Origin: Rhizobium sp. ICMP 5592
Lineage (GTDB): Bacteria; Pseudomonadota; Alphaproteobacteria; Rhizobiales; Rhizobiaceae
DNA length: 64,000 nucleotides
Assembly: GCF_009498525.1 (NCBI RefSeq)
Contig: NZ_QSNT01000003.1
Coordinates: 1,174,156 to 1,238,155, forward strand
Direction: 5' to 3'
Shown here: one piece after another, positions 1 to 8,257 of the stretch
Position numbering within the stretch: the stretch's first letter is position 1
Layout of the letters: the number at the start of each line of letters is the position of its first letter
Notes under the pieces: model-generated
The model's input: only the letters and a program-made list of their open reading frames with translations
What the model was told of the DNA's origin: nothing
Database searches by the model: none
Position numbers and translations under genes: made by a program

Positions 1-1227
1 CCGCGAGGGCAGCGTCGCGAAAACGGCATCGGCGCGGCCGATGCGGGCACGGGCGCGGTCGATCATCCGTTCGATGGTGCGCTCGGCTCGCGTCATCCGC
101 TCGCTCAGCATCTGCCGCCGTTCGACGATGCGGTTCGACAGGACATCGGGCCGCAGATGCGAGGCAGCTCGCTCGAAGGTGCGACGCTTGTTGAGCGTAT
201 TCAGTTCGAGCCCGCGACCGAGGCCGGAAGCCGCCTCATCGAAGCGGCGGCGCGGCAGGGCCAGAAGCTGGTCGAGCGAGGGCAGCGCGCGCAATAGCGC
301 ACGCACCGCCTGCCTGCGCTGATCCATCTGCCGGCTCACGCCTCCCTGCAGGCGGGCGGCAAGGCTTGCGAGCTGCGCCTCCAGATCAGCCTTGACCGGC
401 ACGGCCATTTCGGCGGCTCCGGTTGGCGTCGGCGCGCGGACGGCGGCGGCGTAATCGATCAGCGTCCAGTCGGTCTCGTGGCCGACGGCGGAGATCAGCG
501 GGATGTCGCTCGCGGCGGCAGCGCGCACCACCGCCTCGTCGTTGAAGCTCCAGAGATCCTCGAGGCTGCCGCCGCCACGGGCGACGATCAGCACATCGGG
601 ACGCGGGAGCGCGCCGCCGGGCGCGAATTCGTTGAAACCACGGATGGCGTTCGCCACCTCGTCACCGGAACCCTCCCCCTGCACCTTCACCGGCCAGACC
701 AGCACATGCACGGGAAAACGATCGGAAATACGGTGCAGGATATCGCGGATGACCGCGCCAGTCGGCGACGTGACGACGCCGATCACCTTGGGCATGAACG
801 GGAGCCGGCGCTTGCGCTCGGCATCGAAGAGGCCTTCGGCGCCAAGCTTGCGCTTGCGCTCTTCGAGCAGCGCCATGAGTGCGCCGGCGCCGGCGGGCTC
901 CAGCGTTTCGATGACAATCTGGTATTTCGAGGAGCCGGGGAATGTCGTCACCTTGCCGGTGGCGATGACTTCCATTCCCTCTTCGGGGCGGAATTTCAGC
1001 TTGGAAAATGTGCCTTTCCAGATCACTGCGTCGATCCGGGCGCGATCGTCCTTCAGCGAAAAATAGGCGTGGCCGGAGGAGTGCGGCCCGCGATAGCCGG
1101 AGATTTCGCCGCGCACGCGCACCTGATCAAAGGCGCTCTCGACGGTGCGCTTGATCGACCCGGACAATTCCGAGACGGAATATTCCGCAAGATTCGACGG
1201 CGAATCATTCTCAAAGAAGCTGCTCAT
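1..1227 (-). CDS. xseA: Exodeoxyribonuclease VII large subunit, 3' end outside window
   Basis: Large subunit of the cytoplasmic nuclease ExoVII, which together with XseB degrades single-stranded DNA in both directions. The 409 codons present run open from an ATG at 1225-1227 to the window edge; family members are a little over 500 residues, so the C-terminal helical part is missing. The N-terminus holds the OB-fold nucleic-acid-binding domain (about residues 15-110, with RVRGEISGYRGPHSSGHAYF), followed by the catalytic domain with VIGVVTSPTGAVIRDI, LIVARGGGSLEDLWSFNDE and SAVGHETDWTLIDY, all family landmarks. It is transcribed leftwards, divergent from the small membrane protein at 1411. Confidence 0.97.
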   Translation of the reverse strand, partial: MSSFFENDSPSNLAEYSVSELSGSIKRTVESAFDQVRVRGEISGYRGPHSSGHAYFSLKDDRARIDAVIWKGTFSKLKFRPEEGMEVIATGKVTTFPGSSKYQIVIETLEPAGAGALMALLEERKRKLGAEGLFDAERKRRLPFMPKVIGVVTSPTGAVIRDILHRISDRFPVHVLVWPVKVQGEGSGDEVANAIRGFNEFAPGGALPRPDVLIVARGGGSLEDLWSFNDEAVVRAAAASDIPLISAVGHETDWTLIDYAAAVRAPTPTGAAEMAVPVKADLEAQLASLAARLQGGVSRQMDQRRQAVRALLRALPSLDQLLALPRRRFDEAASGLGRGLELNTLNKRRTFERAASHLRPDVLSNRIVERRQMLSERMTRAERTIERMIDRARARIGRADAVFATLPSR

Positions 1228-1410
1228 ACGGTCCTTTTATCCGAACTCGCCGCAAATGCAGAAACTGAAAATGCCGCGACTCTCTCAGGGGTCGACAGGA
1301 TGGGCGTCACAACAGGCTTCATCAGTCGTTAACCCTATCCACAAAGCCTTTCTTAGCCATCCCCGTGCAATTCTGTGCAAACTGGTTCTTGGTAAAGAGG
1401 AGGTGGAGCG

Positions 1411-1641
1411 ATGATATTCGTAACCGCCACGATCATTGGAATTGCCGCCGGCCTGCAGCGCTCGGCGATCGTCTCGATCCTGGGCGCTGCCCTGGTGAGC
1501 GTCGCCTTCATGGCAGCCGTCGCCAGCTCGATGGTTCCGCCGCCGCTGACAACGTTGTTCATCGCGCTCGGCGGCTACAATCTCGGCTTCATCGGCTACC
1601 TCATCACGCTCGACGTACTGGAACACCAGCGCCGGGCCTAA
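1411..1641 (+). CDS. Small conserved membrane protein, unknown function
   Basis: A 76-residue protein made almost entirely of two or three hydrophobic segments (about residues 2-20, 22-42 and 46-66), ending in the charged tail LEHQRRA. A strong Shine-Dalgarno (GAGGAGG at about 1398) lies seven bases before the ATG, which supports a real gene. It sits between xseA (divergent) and the GT-C glycosyltransferase (convergent, 9 bases apart). I recognise no family and propose no function. Confidence 0.72.
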   Translation: MIFVTATIIGIAAGLQRSAIVSILGAALVSVAFMAAVASSMVPPPLTTLFIALGGYNLGFIGYLITLDVLEHQRRA

Positions 1642-1650
1642 GCAGTATCT

Positions 1651-3477
1651 TCAGTCCAGCGGTTTGAACCGGAAAAACCGCACATCCGACTTCGCGGCTG
1701 CTGGGATCGGCTCCAGATAGGCGGGCACATGGCCCTTGCCGAGCTGAGCATAGAGCCCTTCCGGCTTCAGCTCCGAAACTTCCTGCACCTGCGGGTCCCC
1801 AGGGCAAAAGGCCAGCAGCGTTACATGCGCGCCGCGCAGGAAAGCTTCCGCCTCCTTCGGCTCGGCAAGGCCGATATGCAGTTCGGTCAACATGCCGTCG
1901 GGATCGCGATGATAGGGACCCGAAAGCGTGCGATGCGGCGTGAAGCGCAGGAGGGGCGAGCCCATGTTGGATGGCGCGGAAACGACGCCGGGGGCTAGAC
2001 CGGCGATCGGCGCGAAAGCTTCCCTTGAAGCACAGTCTCCTGTCTCGTCCGCATTGGCAGCGAAACTGTTTGTGATCCCATTCTTGGCAAGCGCGCCGCC
2101 GACGGCCCAGACGGCGGGGACGGAGAGCAGCGTGACGACAACATAGACCACGGCGGCGCGAACATTCCTGGTGTCGGCGGCGGAGATGCGGCGAAGCTCC
2201 GCCAGCAGGATGGCGAGCGGCGGGATGGCGAGCAGATTGGAAAACTCGGCACCGCGCACCTGCACCAGCGCGATGACCCAGTTGACGGCGACCAAGGCCA
2301 GAAGAACTGCATGCAGTCGGGCGCGCTCGCCGCGCAACATGCGGAAAACACACAGCAGGATCGCCAGCAAGCCGGTAAAATAGAAGGCGCCGAGCGTTTC
2401 CGGCTGATGTTGCGTCAGCGCGAAAATCGACTGCGCCTCGGTGACCTTGTTCAGCCAGAGCTGCACCAGCATCGGGTCGAGATCAGCGAGCGGATTGCGC
2501 AGGCATTGCGGCGCGATCACCAGGGTCGTCGCGAAGACGGCGGCGCCATTGGCCGCCAGCACCACCAGGCGCCACGGCCGCGACAGGCGGCTGGCAAACA
2601 GCGCCGACAGCAGCAGGCCGGCGCCGCCGACACTGGTGATGCTGTAGAAGCCGAGCGAGAGGTTGTCGCAGGTGACCGCGGAATAGAGATGCGGCGGCAC
2701 CAGCGCGAAGAAGGCGGCGCTGACGGCGATCGTAAGCGTCAGGGCAAAGGCGCGGGCGGCGGGCGCGAAAATCTCGCCGTCCCAGGCCCAGAGGCCGGCA
2801 ACCGCCATGCAGGCGACAGCGACGAAGGGCGTCGTCTCCGCGCCGATGCCGAGCGCGATGGCAAGGGCAATGGCGGCGATGGCGAAATTGCGCGGACGGT
2901 AGCTCTCGTCCGCCAGCATGGCGACGGAGAGCGCGACCAACCCGAGCTGCACATTGTCATGATCGATCGAGCCCGGCATGAAGCGGCGGGACGTCAGCAC
3001 GAAGAGCGTCGTCAGGATCAGCGAGAAATGCATGCCCTCGACACCGGCGATCCGGCGGCCTGCAAGCCCCATGAAGACCATCAGCGGCAATACCAGCATC
3101 AGCGGCCAGACGGTGAGCGCCGCCGCTTCCGCACTTTCCGGCGCGAGAAACAGCCGGAAGAAGGCAATCAGGCTGGCGATCGGCAGATCGATGAAGCGCG
3201 ACCAGTGCATCAGCGTGCCGCCATCGAGACCGAGGCGGTATTGCATCATGTCGAACCAGCCCTGGCCGCCGAGGAGATCGCGCACTTCGACGAGACGCAT
3301 GATGTCGTCATTGTCGGGGCCGACATAGTCGGTGGCATGGCGATTGAAGATCAACAGCGCGACGATGGTGAAGAGCGTGTAGATCAGCGCGACGAGCCTC
3401 GGCCGCGACCAGAGCGACGGTACTTCCGTTTGCGCCGTAACGGCCGCTCCGCGCGTTACTGTCAGCGTCTGCGCCAT
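1651..3477 (-). CDS. GT-C superfamily integral membrane glycosyltransferase, STT3-like N-terminal half
   Basis: A 608-residue multispanning membrane protein. After the first membrane helix (about residues 28-46) comes an acidic first loop with GPDNDDIMRL (D55, D57, D58), the position of the DxD motif of GT-C enzymes. A second loop carries RFMPGSIDHDNVQLG (D172, D174), close in pattern to the second acidic motif of STT3/PglB oligosaccharyltransferases (SR..AGS.DNEG). About ten more hydrophobic segments follow, then a soluble C-terminal region from about residue 470. No WWDYG motif of true oligosaccharyltransferases is present. It probably transfers a sugar from a polyprenyl-phosphate donor in the periplasm. 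The gene is divergent from the GT2/GtrA pair at 3769-5165, which would supply such a donor. Acceptor and sugar are unknown. Confidence 0.78.
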   Translation of the reverse strand: MAQTLTVTRGAAVTAQTEVPSLWSRPRLVALIYTLFTIVALLIFNRHATDYVGPDNDDIMRLVEVRDLLGGQGWFDMMQYRLGLDGGTLMHWSRFIDLPIASLIAFFRLFLAPESAEAAALTVWPLMLVLPLMVFMGLAGRRIAGVEGMHFSLILTTLFVLTSRRFMPGSIDHDNVQLGLVALSVAMLADESYRPRNFAIAAIALAIALGIGAETTPFVAVACMAVAGLWAWDGEIFAPAARAFALTLTIAVSAAFFALVPPHLYSAVTCDNLSLGFYSITSVGGAGLLLSALFASRLSRPWRLVVLAANGAAVFATTLVIAPQCLRNPLADLDPMLVQLWLNKVTEAQSIFALTQHQPETLGAFYFTGLLAILLCVFRMLRGERARLHAVLLALVAVNWVIALVQVRGAEFSNLLAIPPLAILLAELRRISAADTRNVRAAVVYVVVTLLSVPAVWAVGGALAKNGITNSFAANADETGDCASREAFAPIAGLAPGVVSAPSNMGSPLLRFTPHRTLSGPYHRDPDGMLTELHIGLAEPKEAEAFLRGAHVTLLAFCPGDPQVQEVSELKPEGLYAQLGKGHVPAYLEPIPAAAKSDVRFFRFKPLD

Positions 3478-3768
3478 CTCGATAAACCCCGTATTCGAAG
3501 GACATCCGGGGCGCCACGCTAACTGCTGGCCATCAAGAAAGCGTAAAGCGGGACGATGCGGCTGCGAATATCACGATAATGTTCCCCCGGACTCCACAAC
3601 CTGCCATTTTTCGCCCACAGCCCTAGGGTCTTATTAACGCGCAGCGGGATAGGTTCTCGTTCTATCTTTTTGCTTTTACGCAATTCCGGACGGAAAACCG
3701 CTGCACACTTTTCCTGGAATTGCTCTAGGCCCCAAGTGAAAGTCACGCGTAGGAACTGGCCAGAGACC
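3478..3768. other. Divergent promoter region of the glycan module
   Basis: A 291-base non-coding stretch between the GT-C gene (leftwards) and the GT2 gene (rightwards). It should hold promoters for both. The GT2-proximal part carries the palindromic repeat at 3681-3722. I see no convincing -35/-10 pair. Confidence 0.6.
3681..3722. repeat. Palindromic Rhizobium intergenic element (RIME-like), copy 1
   Basis: Outer arms CAATTCC (3681-3687) and GGAATTG (3716-3722) are exact reverse complements, with inner arms around CGGAAAA and TTTTCCT. Read on the minus strand it matches the element at 56599-56640 almost base for base (CAATTCCAGGAAA..., CGGTTTTTCGTCC...), and its layout resembles the element at 8050-8097. 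The name RIME is from memory of rhizobial intergenic mosaic elements. Confidence 0.75.
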
Positions 3769-4782
3769 ATGTGGAACGAGAAGCTGAACATCGCCGTCCT
3801 TCTGCCCTGCTACAACGAAGCCGCCACCATCGGCGATGTCGTTCGCGGCTTTCGCAAGGCACTGCCGGAGGCCGGCATTTACGTCTACGACAACAATTCC
3901 ACCGACACCACGGCGCTGCACGCCATGCTCGCGGGCGCAACCGTGGTGCGCGAGCGCCGGCAGGGCAAGGGGCATGTGGTGCGCCGCATGTTCGCCGATA
4001 TCGATGCGGACATCTATCTCATGGCCGATGGCGACGGCACCTATGCGCCTGACGATGCCGAGGAGCTGATCCGCACGTTGCTGACCGAAGGCTCCGACAT
4101 GGTCGTCGGCACGCGCCGCAACGTTCACAACGATGCCGGCCGCCAGGGCCATGCCTTCGGAAACCGCATCTTCAACTGGCTTTACCGCACCATCTTCGGC
4201 CCCGACTTCACCGACATCTTCTCCGGCTACCGCGCCTTCTCGCGCCGCTTCGTCAAGAGCTTCCCGGCGGTGTCAGGCGGTTTCGAGATCGAGACGGAAA
4301 TGTCGGTGCATGCCTCGCGGCTGAAACTGCCGGTCAGTGAGCTGGAGCTCGACTATGGCCGCCGACCAGAGGGATCGCATTCCAAGCTTTCGACCTTCCG
4401 CGACGGCTGGAAGATCCTCTGGATGTTCGCCATGCTGATGAAGGAAACACGGCCCTTCGCCTTCTTCGGCATTCTCGGCGCCATTTCAATGGAGATGAGC
4501 ATCGGCTTCATGATCCCGGTCTTCGTCGAATATTTCGAGACTGGCATGGTCTCGCGCATGCCGACCTGGGTGCTCTCCATGGCGCTGATGATGATTTCCT
4601 TCATGCTGTTCACGGCCGGTCTGATCCTCGATTCCGTCGCCCGCGCCCGGGCTGAGCAGCTTCGCATTCACTATATGAGCCTGGCCAAGCCGGCATCTCG
4701 CCAGATTGGTGATGAGCGAACGGTCTACATGACGGAACACGAGAAGCCGGTAAGCCGGAGAAAAAGGGCCAAGGCCGCATGA
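3769..4782 (+). CDS. GT2 polyprenyl-phosphate sugar synthase (DPM1/GtrB-like)
   Basis: A 337-residue glycosyltransferase of family 2 that probably moves a sugar from a nucleotide donor to undecaprenyl or dodecaprenyl phosphate on the inner face of the membrane. The catalytic domain has LLPCYNEAATIGDVV (12-26), YDNNSTDTT (40-48) and the metal-binding DGDG (87-90) followed by TYAPDDAEEL. Two C-terminal hydrophobic stretches (about 225-250 and 262-285) give membrane anchoring. I chose ATG 3769 because homology begins there; the frame is open further upstream but runs through the repeat at 3681-3722. Its stop overlaps the GtrA start in ATGA, so the pair is translationally coupled. GtrB of gtr operons and the rhizobial dodecaprenyl-phosphate galacturonate synthase are plausible functional analogues. 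Confidence 0.9.
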   Translation: MWNEKLNIAVLLPCYNEAATIGDVVRGFRKALPEAGIYVYDNNSTDTTALHAMLAGATVVRERRQGKGHVVRRMFADIDADIYLMADGDGTYAPDDAEELIRTLLTEGSDMVVGTRRNVHNDAGRQGHAFGNRIFNWLYRTIFGPDFTDIFSGYRAFSRRFVKSFPAVSGGFEIETEMSVHASRLKLPVSELELDYGRRPEGSHSKLSTFRDGWKILWMFAMLMKETRPFAFFGILGAISMEMSIGFMIPVFVEYFETGMVSRMPTWVLSMALMMISFMLFTAGLILDSVARARAEQLRIHYMSLAKPASRQIGDERTVYMTEHEKPVSRRKRAKAA

Positions 4783-5165
4783 AGAAGCTTCTTCGCTTCC
4801 TGATCGCCGGCGGTGTTGGCTTCGTGGTCGATGCGGGCGTGCTGCATTTGCTGCTTTGGTACACGCCCTTCGGCCCTTTTGTCGGTCGGGCGGTATCCAT
4901 ACCGAGTGCGCTGCTCGCCACATGGTTCCTCAACCGCAATTTCACCTTCGGCCGCTCCGGCCGCTCGCTGGCGGCCGAAGGCTTCCGCTATGGTTCGGTC
5001 GGCCTGACCTCGGCGTTGCTGAACTATGCCCTATTCAGCTCGCTGCTGGTTGCAGAGCCGAGCTTGCGGCCGATCATCGCATTGATCCTGGCATCAGCGG
5101 CGGCGACGGCGTTCAGCTTCTTCGGCTATTCGCGCTTCGTCTTCCGCCACCGGCAAAATCCATAA
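4779..5165 (+). CDS. GtrA family membrane protein, putative polyprenyl-phosphate-sugar flippase
   Basis: A 128-residue protein with four membrane segments and the GtrA signature: FLIAGGVGFVVDAGVLHLLL at the start, then SIPSALLATWFLNRNFTFG and FFGYSRFVFR. GtrA proteins are thought to flip lipid-linked sugars to the periplasmic side. The four-base ATGA overlap with the GT2 gene and the facing GT-C gene make a synthase, flippase and transferase set. It ends 8 bases before the convergent oxidoreductase at 5174. Confidence 0.92.
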   Translation: MKKLLRFLIAGGVGFVVDAGVLHLLLWYTPFGPFVGRAVSIPSALLATWFLNRNFTFGRSGRSLAAEGFRYGSVGLTSALLNYALFSSLLVAEPSLRPIIALILASAAATAFSFFGYSRFVFRHRQNP

Positions 5166-5173
5166 AATCCGGG

Positions 5174-6160
5174 TCAGACCGGTTCCCAGCCATCCTTTTC
5201 GCTTGCGCGATAGATGGCGTCGATGACCTTCTGGTTGAGCTTGGAGCTTTCGAGCGACACGACTTCGGCTTCCTTGCCGAGGGCAGCGGACGCAAAGGCT
5301 TCCGCCTCGCGCCGGTACTGGCGGCTGTCGGGGAAGCGGAAGATCTGCGATTCCGTGTGGCTGCGATTGGTCAATTCCAGCTCTTCGGCGCCGTAGCGGT
5401 CGGCGTTGAAGGGCGACTTCACCTCGATGAACCCTTCCGTGCCATGGAAGACCATGACCTGGCGGTTGGCGAGCTGCGTCGAGATATAAAAGCTCATGTC
5501 GAAATCGCCGAAGTCGGCCTTGACGCTGGAATAGATGTCCGTGCCGAATTCCGGATCGCGCTCGGTGACCGCCTGGATGCGCAGCGGCTCGCGGCCGGTG
5601 ACGAAACGGGCTGACATCGTCGGATAGACGCCGATATCGGGCAGGCCGCCGCCGCCGAGCGCCGGAATGTTGCGCATATTGCCGGCATCGCGGTTGAAAT
5701 AGGTGAAGGCACCCTGGATATGGCGCAGGCGGCCGATGGCGCCATCCGCGACAAGCGAGCGCACCTTGCGCCAGACCGGCGCATAGGTGACCATGTAGGC
5801 TTCGCTCACCAGCACCTTGTTGCGGTCGCGGGCGGCGATCAGGCTGTCGATCTCGTCCGCCTTCAGCGCGATCGGCTTTTCGCAGAGCACATGCTTGCCG
5901 GCATCCGCTGCCTTGATCGTCCATTCGACATGCTGCGACGTCGGCAGCGGAATATAGACGGCATCGATCTTATCCGACGCCAGCATTTCCTCGTAGGAGC
6001 CGAAGGCATGCGGCACGGAGAAGCGATCCGCCATCTGCCGGGCGCGGGCGAGATCGCGGCTGGCGACCGCGGTCACCACGCAATTTTCCGCATCCTGAAT
6101 GGCAGGCACGACCAGATCGCGGCCGATCTTCGCTGTCGACAAGATTCCGAAACGCAACAT
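5174..6160 (-). CDS. Gfo/Idh/MocA family NAD(P)-dependent oxidoreductase
   Basis: A 328-residue cytoplasmic dehydrogenase acting on a sugar, inositol or dihydrodiol. The N-terminal Rossmann fold begins LRFGILSTAKIGRDLVVPAI, and the family motif GKHVLCEKPIAL sits near residue 95, with SEAYMVTYAPVW after it. The C-terminal half has GGGGLPDIGVYP, where Asp-x-x-x-Tyr/His type residues line the active site. ATG 6158-6160 is preferred because AGGAGG-like bases stand just before it; upstream in-frame codons do not look like protein. The substrate cannot be read from the sequence. Confidence 0.92.
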   Translation of the reverse strand: MLRFGILSTAKIGRDLVVPAIQDAENCVVTAVASRDLARARQMADRFSVPHAFGSYEEMLASDKIDAVYIPLPTSQHVEWTIKAADAGKHVLCEKPIALKADEIDSLIAARDRNKVLVSEAYMVTYAPVWRKVRSLVADGAIGRLRHIQGAFTYFNRDAGNMRNIPALGGGGLPDIGVYPTMSARFVTGREPLRIQAVTERDPEFGTDIYSSVKADFGDFDMSFYISTQLANRQVMVFHGTEGFIEVKSPFNADRYGAEELELTNRSHTESQIFRFPDSRQYRREAEAFASAALGKEAEVVSLESSKLNQKVIDAIYRASEKDGWEPV

Positions 6161-6476
6161 GATTTTCCTCCTGGAACATGATCCCGAAGCAACGATCCGC
6201 TGGGCGTCAAACGCAGCGCGGCTTTCGGCTGGGACCCTATGATATTGATGGGCGGAGCGAAACGAGGGAGGCGTCATCGCTCGGATGAAACCGGGGCAGA
6301 CTTTATTCGGCCCTTCCCGACGGCGCAACGGCCTCGAGTGGGACAGCGCCAAAAACATGCGAAAAGCCCGAAGACATGGATGGCTGAATTTGTCCTTATT
6401 TTGTCCGACGCTTGGCTTTCCGGCCTATCTATTGGGATCTAACTTCGGCTATCCTTCAAACACAGGAGATACGAAA
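6161..6476. other. Divergent intergenic region
   Basis: 316 bases between two divergent genes. The part near 6178-6250 (CATGATCCCGAAG..., GCGGCTTTCGG) looks like a decayed copy of the palindromic element at 8050, but the arms no longer pair well. Nothing else is evident; it must contain promoters for both neighbours. Confidence 0.45.
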
Positions 6477-7043
6477 ATGTCCCATGCCGACACCGCCCTG
6501 CTGGTCATCGATGTCCAGGAATCCTTCCGCCAGCGCCCCTACTGGCAAACGGACGACCTGCCAGCCTTCACCAACCGCCTGCAGGCGCTGATCGACGGCG
6601 CCAAGGCGCGCGGCATTCCGGTCGTGCAGGTTTTCCATGTCGATGGCGACGAGCATTTCAGCCTGAAGAGCGGCTATGTCCGCAAGCTCGACGAAATCAC
6701 GCTCGAAGCCGACGCGGTCTTCCACAAGCATCGCCATTCCGCCCTCGTCGGCTCCGGCCTCGATGTCTGGCTGGTGGAAAACGGCATCCGCAAACTGATC
6801 GTTTCCGGCATCCGCACCGAACAATGCTGCGAGACGACAACGCGCCATGCCTCCGATCTCGGCTATGCCGTCGATTACGTTACCGAGGCGACGCTGACCT
6901 TCCCGATGACGCATGCCTCCGGCACGGTCTTCAGCGTCGAGGACATCAAGAAGCGCACCGAACTGGTATTGGTCGGCCGCTTCGCCCGCATCGCGACGGT
7001 CGAAGACGCGCTCGCCTCGACGGCGCTCAGGAGCGCCGCATGA
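6477..7043 (+). CDS. Isochorismatase-family cysteine hydrolase
   Basis: A 188-residue cytoplasmic hydrolase of the isochorismatase/nicotinamidase superfamily. The catalytic triad can be placed at D12 (LLVIDVQESF), K84 (VFHKHRHSAL) and C117 (SGIRTEQCCETTTRHA). The ATG at 6477 follows GGAGAT. The substrate, an amide or vinyl ether, is not determined. It overlaps the next gene by ATGA, so a regulator and enzyme are made together; such hydrolases are often controlled by the GlxA-type regulator beside them. Confidence 0.9.
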   Translation: MSHADTALLVIDVQESFRQRPYWQTDDLPAFTNRLQALIDGAKARGIPVVQVFHVDGDEHFSLKSGYVRKLDEITLEADAVFHKHRHSALVGSGLDVWLVENGIRKLIVSGIRTEQCCETTTRHASDLGYAVDYVTEATLTFPMTHASGTVFSVEDIKKRTELVLVGRFARIATVEDALASTALRSAA

Positions 7044-8038
7044 ACCAAGGCGACAGGCACCTCCATCGCCGCATCATTCCGGTCTATGTCGTCCTGCCGC
7101 CCTATACGCTGCTGATGGATGTCGCCGGGCCGATGGAGGTTCTACGCCGTGCCAATGTCGAACAGGAGGACGTCCTGTTCGACTATCGCTTTATCGCCGC
7201 CCGGCCGACACAGACGACGTCGGTCGGATTGACGCTTGCCGAACTGTCGCCGCTACCGGATCGCATTCCCGACGGCGCCTATGTCGTCGTCTCCGGCAGC
7301 GTCACACCGCCGTCTGACGCCGATGATGTCGAGCCGGAATTGGATATTCTGACCGCCTGGCTGAAGACAGCCGTCCGTCCCGGCATCACGCTCGTCACCA
7401 TCTGCTCCGGCGCCGTGCTCGCTGCCCGCGCCGGCCTGCTCGAGGGCCATGCCTGCACGACGCATGCGGCCTGCATCGAAGAAGTCCGGCAATATGCCCC
7501 GACCGCGCGGGTTCTCGACAACCGGCTCTATGTCGAGGATCGCGAGCGCTATTCCAGCGCCGGCATTTCCACCGGCACGGACCTGATGCTGCACATCGCC
7601 TCGAAACTCACCTCGCCGATGACGGCGCTGACCATCGCCCGCCACATGGTCGTCTACATGCGCCGCACCGGCGCCGAACCGCAGCTCTCGCCCTGGCTCA
7701 GCGGCCGCAATCATGTGCACCCCGCGATCCATCGCGTGCAGGACGCGATCATGGCCGACCCCGCCCATGGCTGGTCGCTATCCGAACTTGCCGGCATCGG
7801 CGCGATGAGCGCGCGGCATATTTCCCGGCTGTTTCAGGAACATGCAGGCCTGTCGGTGACCGCCTATGTCAATCTGATGCGCGTCACCCTTGCCCGCGAC
7901 GTGCTCACCAATTCGCGGATGGACATGGAGCGCGTGGCGGAAAAATCCGGCTTCGCCTCGCCGCGGCACATGCGGCGCGTCTGGTCGAAATACAACGAAC
8001 TGCCGCCTAGCCACTACCGGCGATCCTCAGCCGAATAA
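7040..8038 (+). CDS. GlxA/FtrA-type transcriptional regulator (DJ-1/PfpI domain plus AraC HTH)
   Basis: A 332-residue regulator. Residues about 12-190 form a class I amidotransferase-like DJ-1/PfpI domain with the nucleophile-elbow cysteine at C122 (VTICSGAVLAARAGLL). Residues about 225-325 contain the double helix-turn-helix of AraC proteins (WSLSELAGIGAMSARHISRLF and DMERVAEKSGFASPRHMRRVW). The domain order is that of GlxA and FtrA. The start overlaps the isochorismatase stop (ATGA), so it probably regulates that gene and itself. The effector is unknown. Confidence 0.92.
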   Translation: MNQGDRHLHRRIIPVYVVLPPYTLLMDVAGPMEVLRRANVEQEDVLFDYRFIAARPTQTTSVGLTLAELSPLPDRIPDGAYVVVSGSVTPPSDADDVEPELDILTAWLKTAVRPGITLVTICSGAVLAARAGLLEGHACTTHAACIEEVRQYAPTARVLDNRLYVEDRERYSSAGISTGTDLMLHIASKLTSPMTALTIARHMVVYMRRTGAEPQLSPWLSGRNHVHPAIHRVQDAIMADPAHGWSLSELAGIGAMSARHISRLFQEHAGLSVTAYVNLMRVTLARDVLTNSRMDMERVAEKSGFASPRHMRRVWSKYNELPPSHYRRSSAE

Positions 8039-8049
8039 AGAAATCGTCC

Positions 8050-8097
8050 GAGCATGATGCCGAAAAGTGTAAGCGGTTTTCGGCCGACATCATGCTC
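8050..8097. repeat. Palindromic Rhizobium intergenic element (RIME-like), copy 2
   Basis: Arms GAGCATGATG (8050-8059) and CATCATGCTC (8088-8097) are exact reverse complements, and inside them CCGAAAA (8060-8066) pairs with TTTTCGG (8077-8083). The central GTGTAAGCGG resembles the centres of copies 1 and 3. It could act as a hairpin ending the upstream transcript. Confidence 0.8.
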
Positions 8098-8113
8098 TAT
8101 CTTTTGATTCTAG

Positions 8114-8161
8114 AGCGGATTCAAATTTTAGGTCGATCCGACCTAAAATTATCCGTCTCTA
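8114..8161. repeat. Second palindromic element next to copy 2
   Basis: AATTTTAGGTCG (8124-8135) and CGACCTAAAATT (8139-8150) are perfect 12-base inverted repeats with a 3-base centre, flanked by imperfect arms AGAGCGGAT and ATCCGTCTCT. Its position directly beside copy 2 suggests a composite mosaic element. Confidence 0.75.
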
Positions 8162-8257
8162 GTGGCATTTCCATTGGTAGGACGATAGCTTGGTTCGTCC
8201 CCACCCCCTCCGGCCGTTCCGTGCCGGTCTTTTGCTCAACTCATCTGGAGAGCCCAT

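Noticed and set aside
2311..3522. 403-codon plus-strand frame opposite the GT-C gene
   Set aside because: The opposite strand encodes a membrane protein with GT-C motifs; this frame is highly charged and without ribosome-binding site.
6178..6250. Fourth copy of the palindromic element
   Set aside because: Only fragments (CATGATCCCGAAG, GCGGCTTTCGG) remain and the arms do not pair; left as a decayed possibility.
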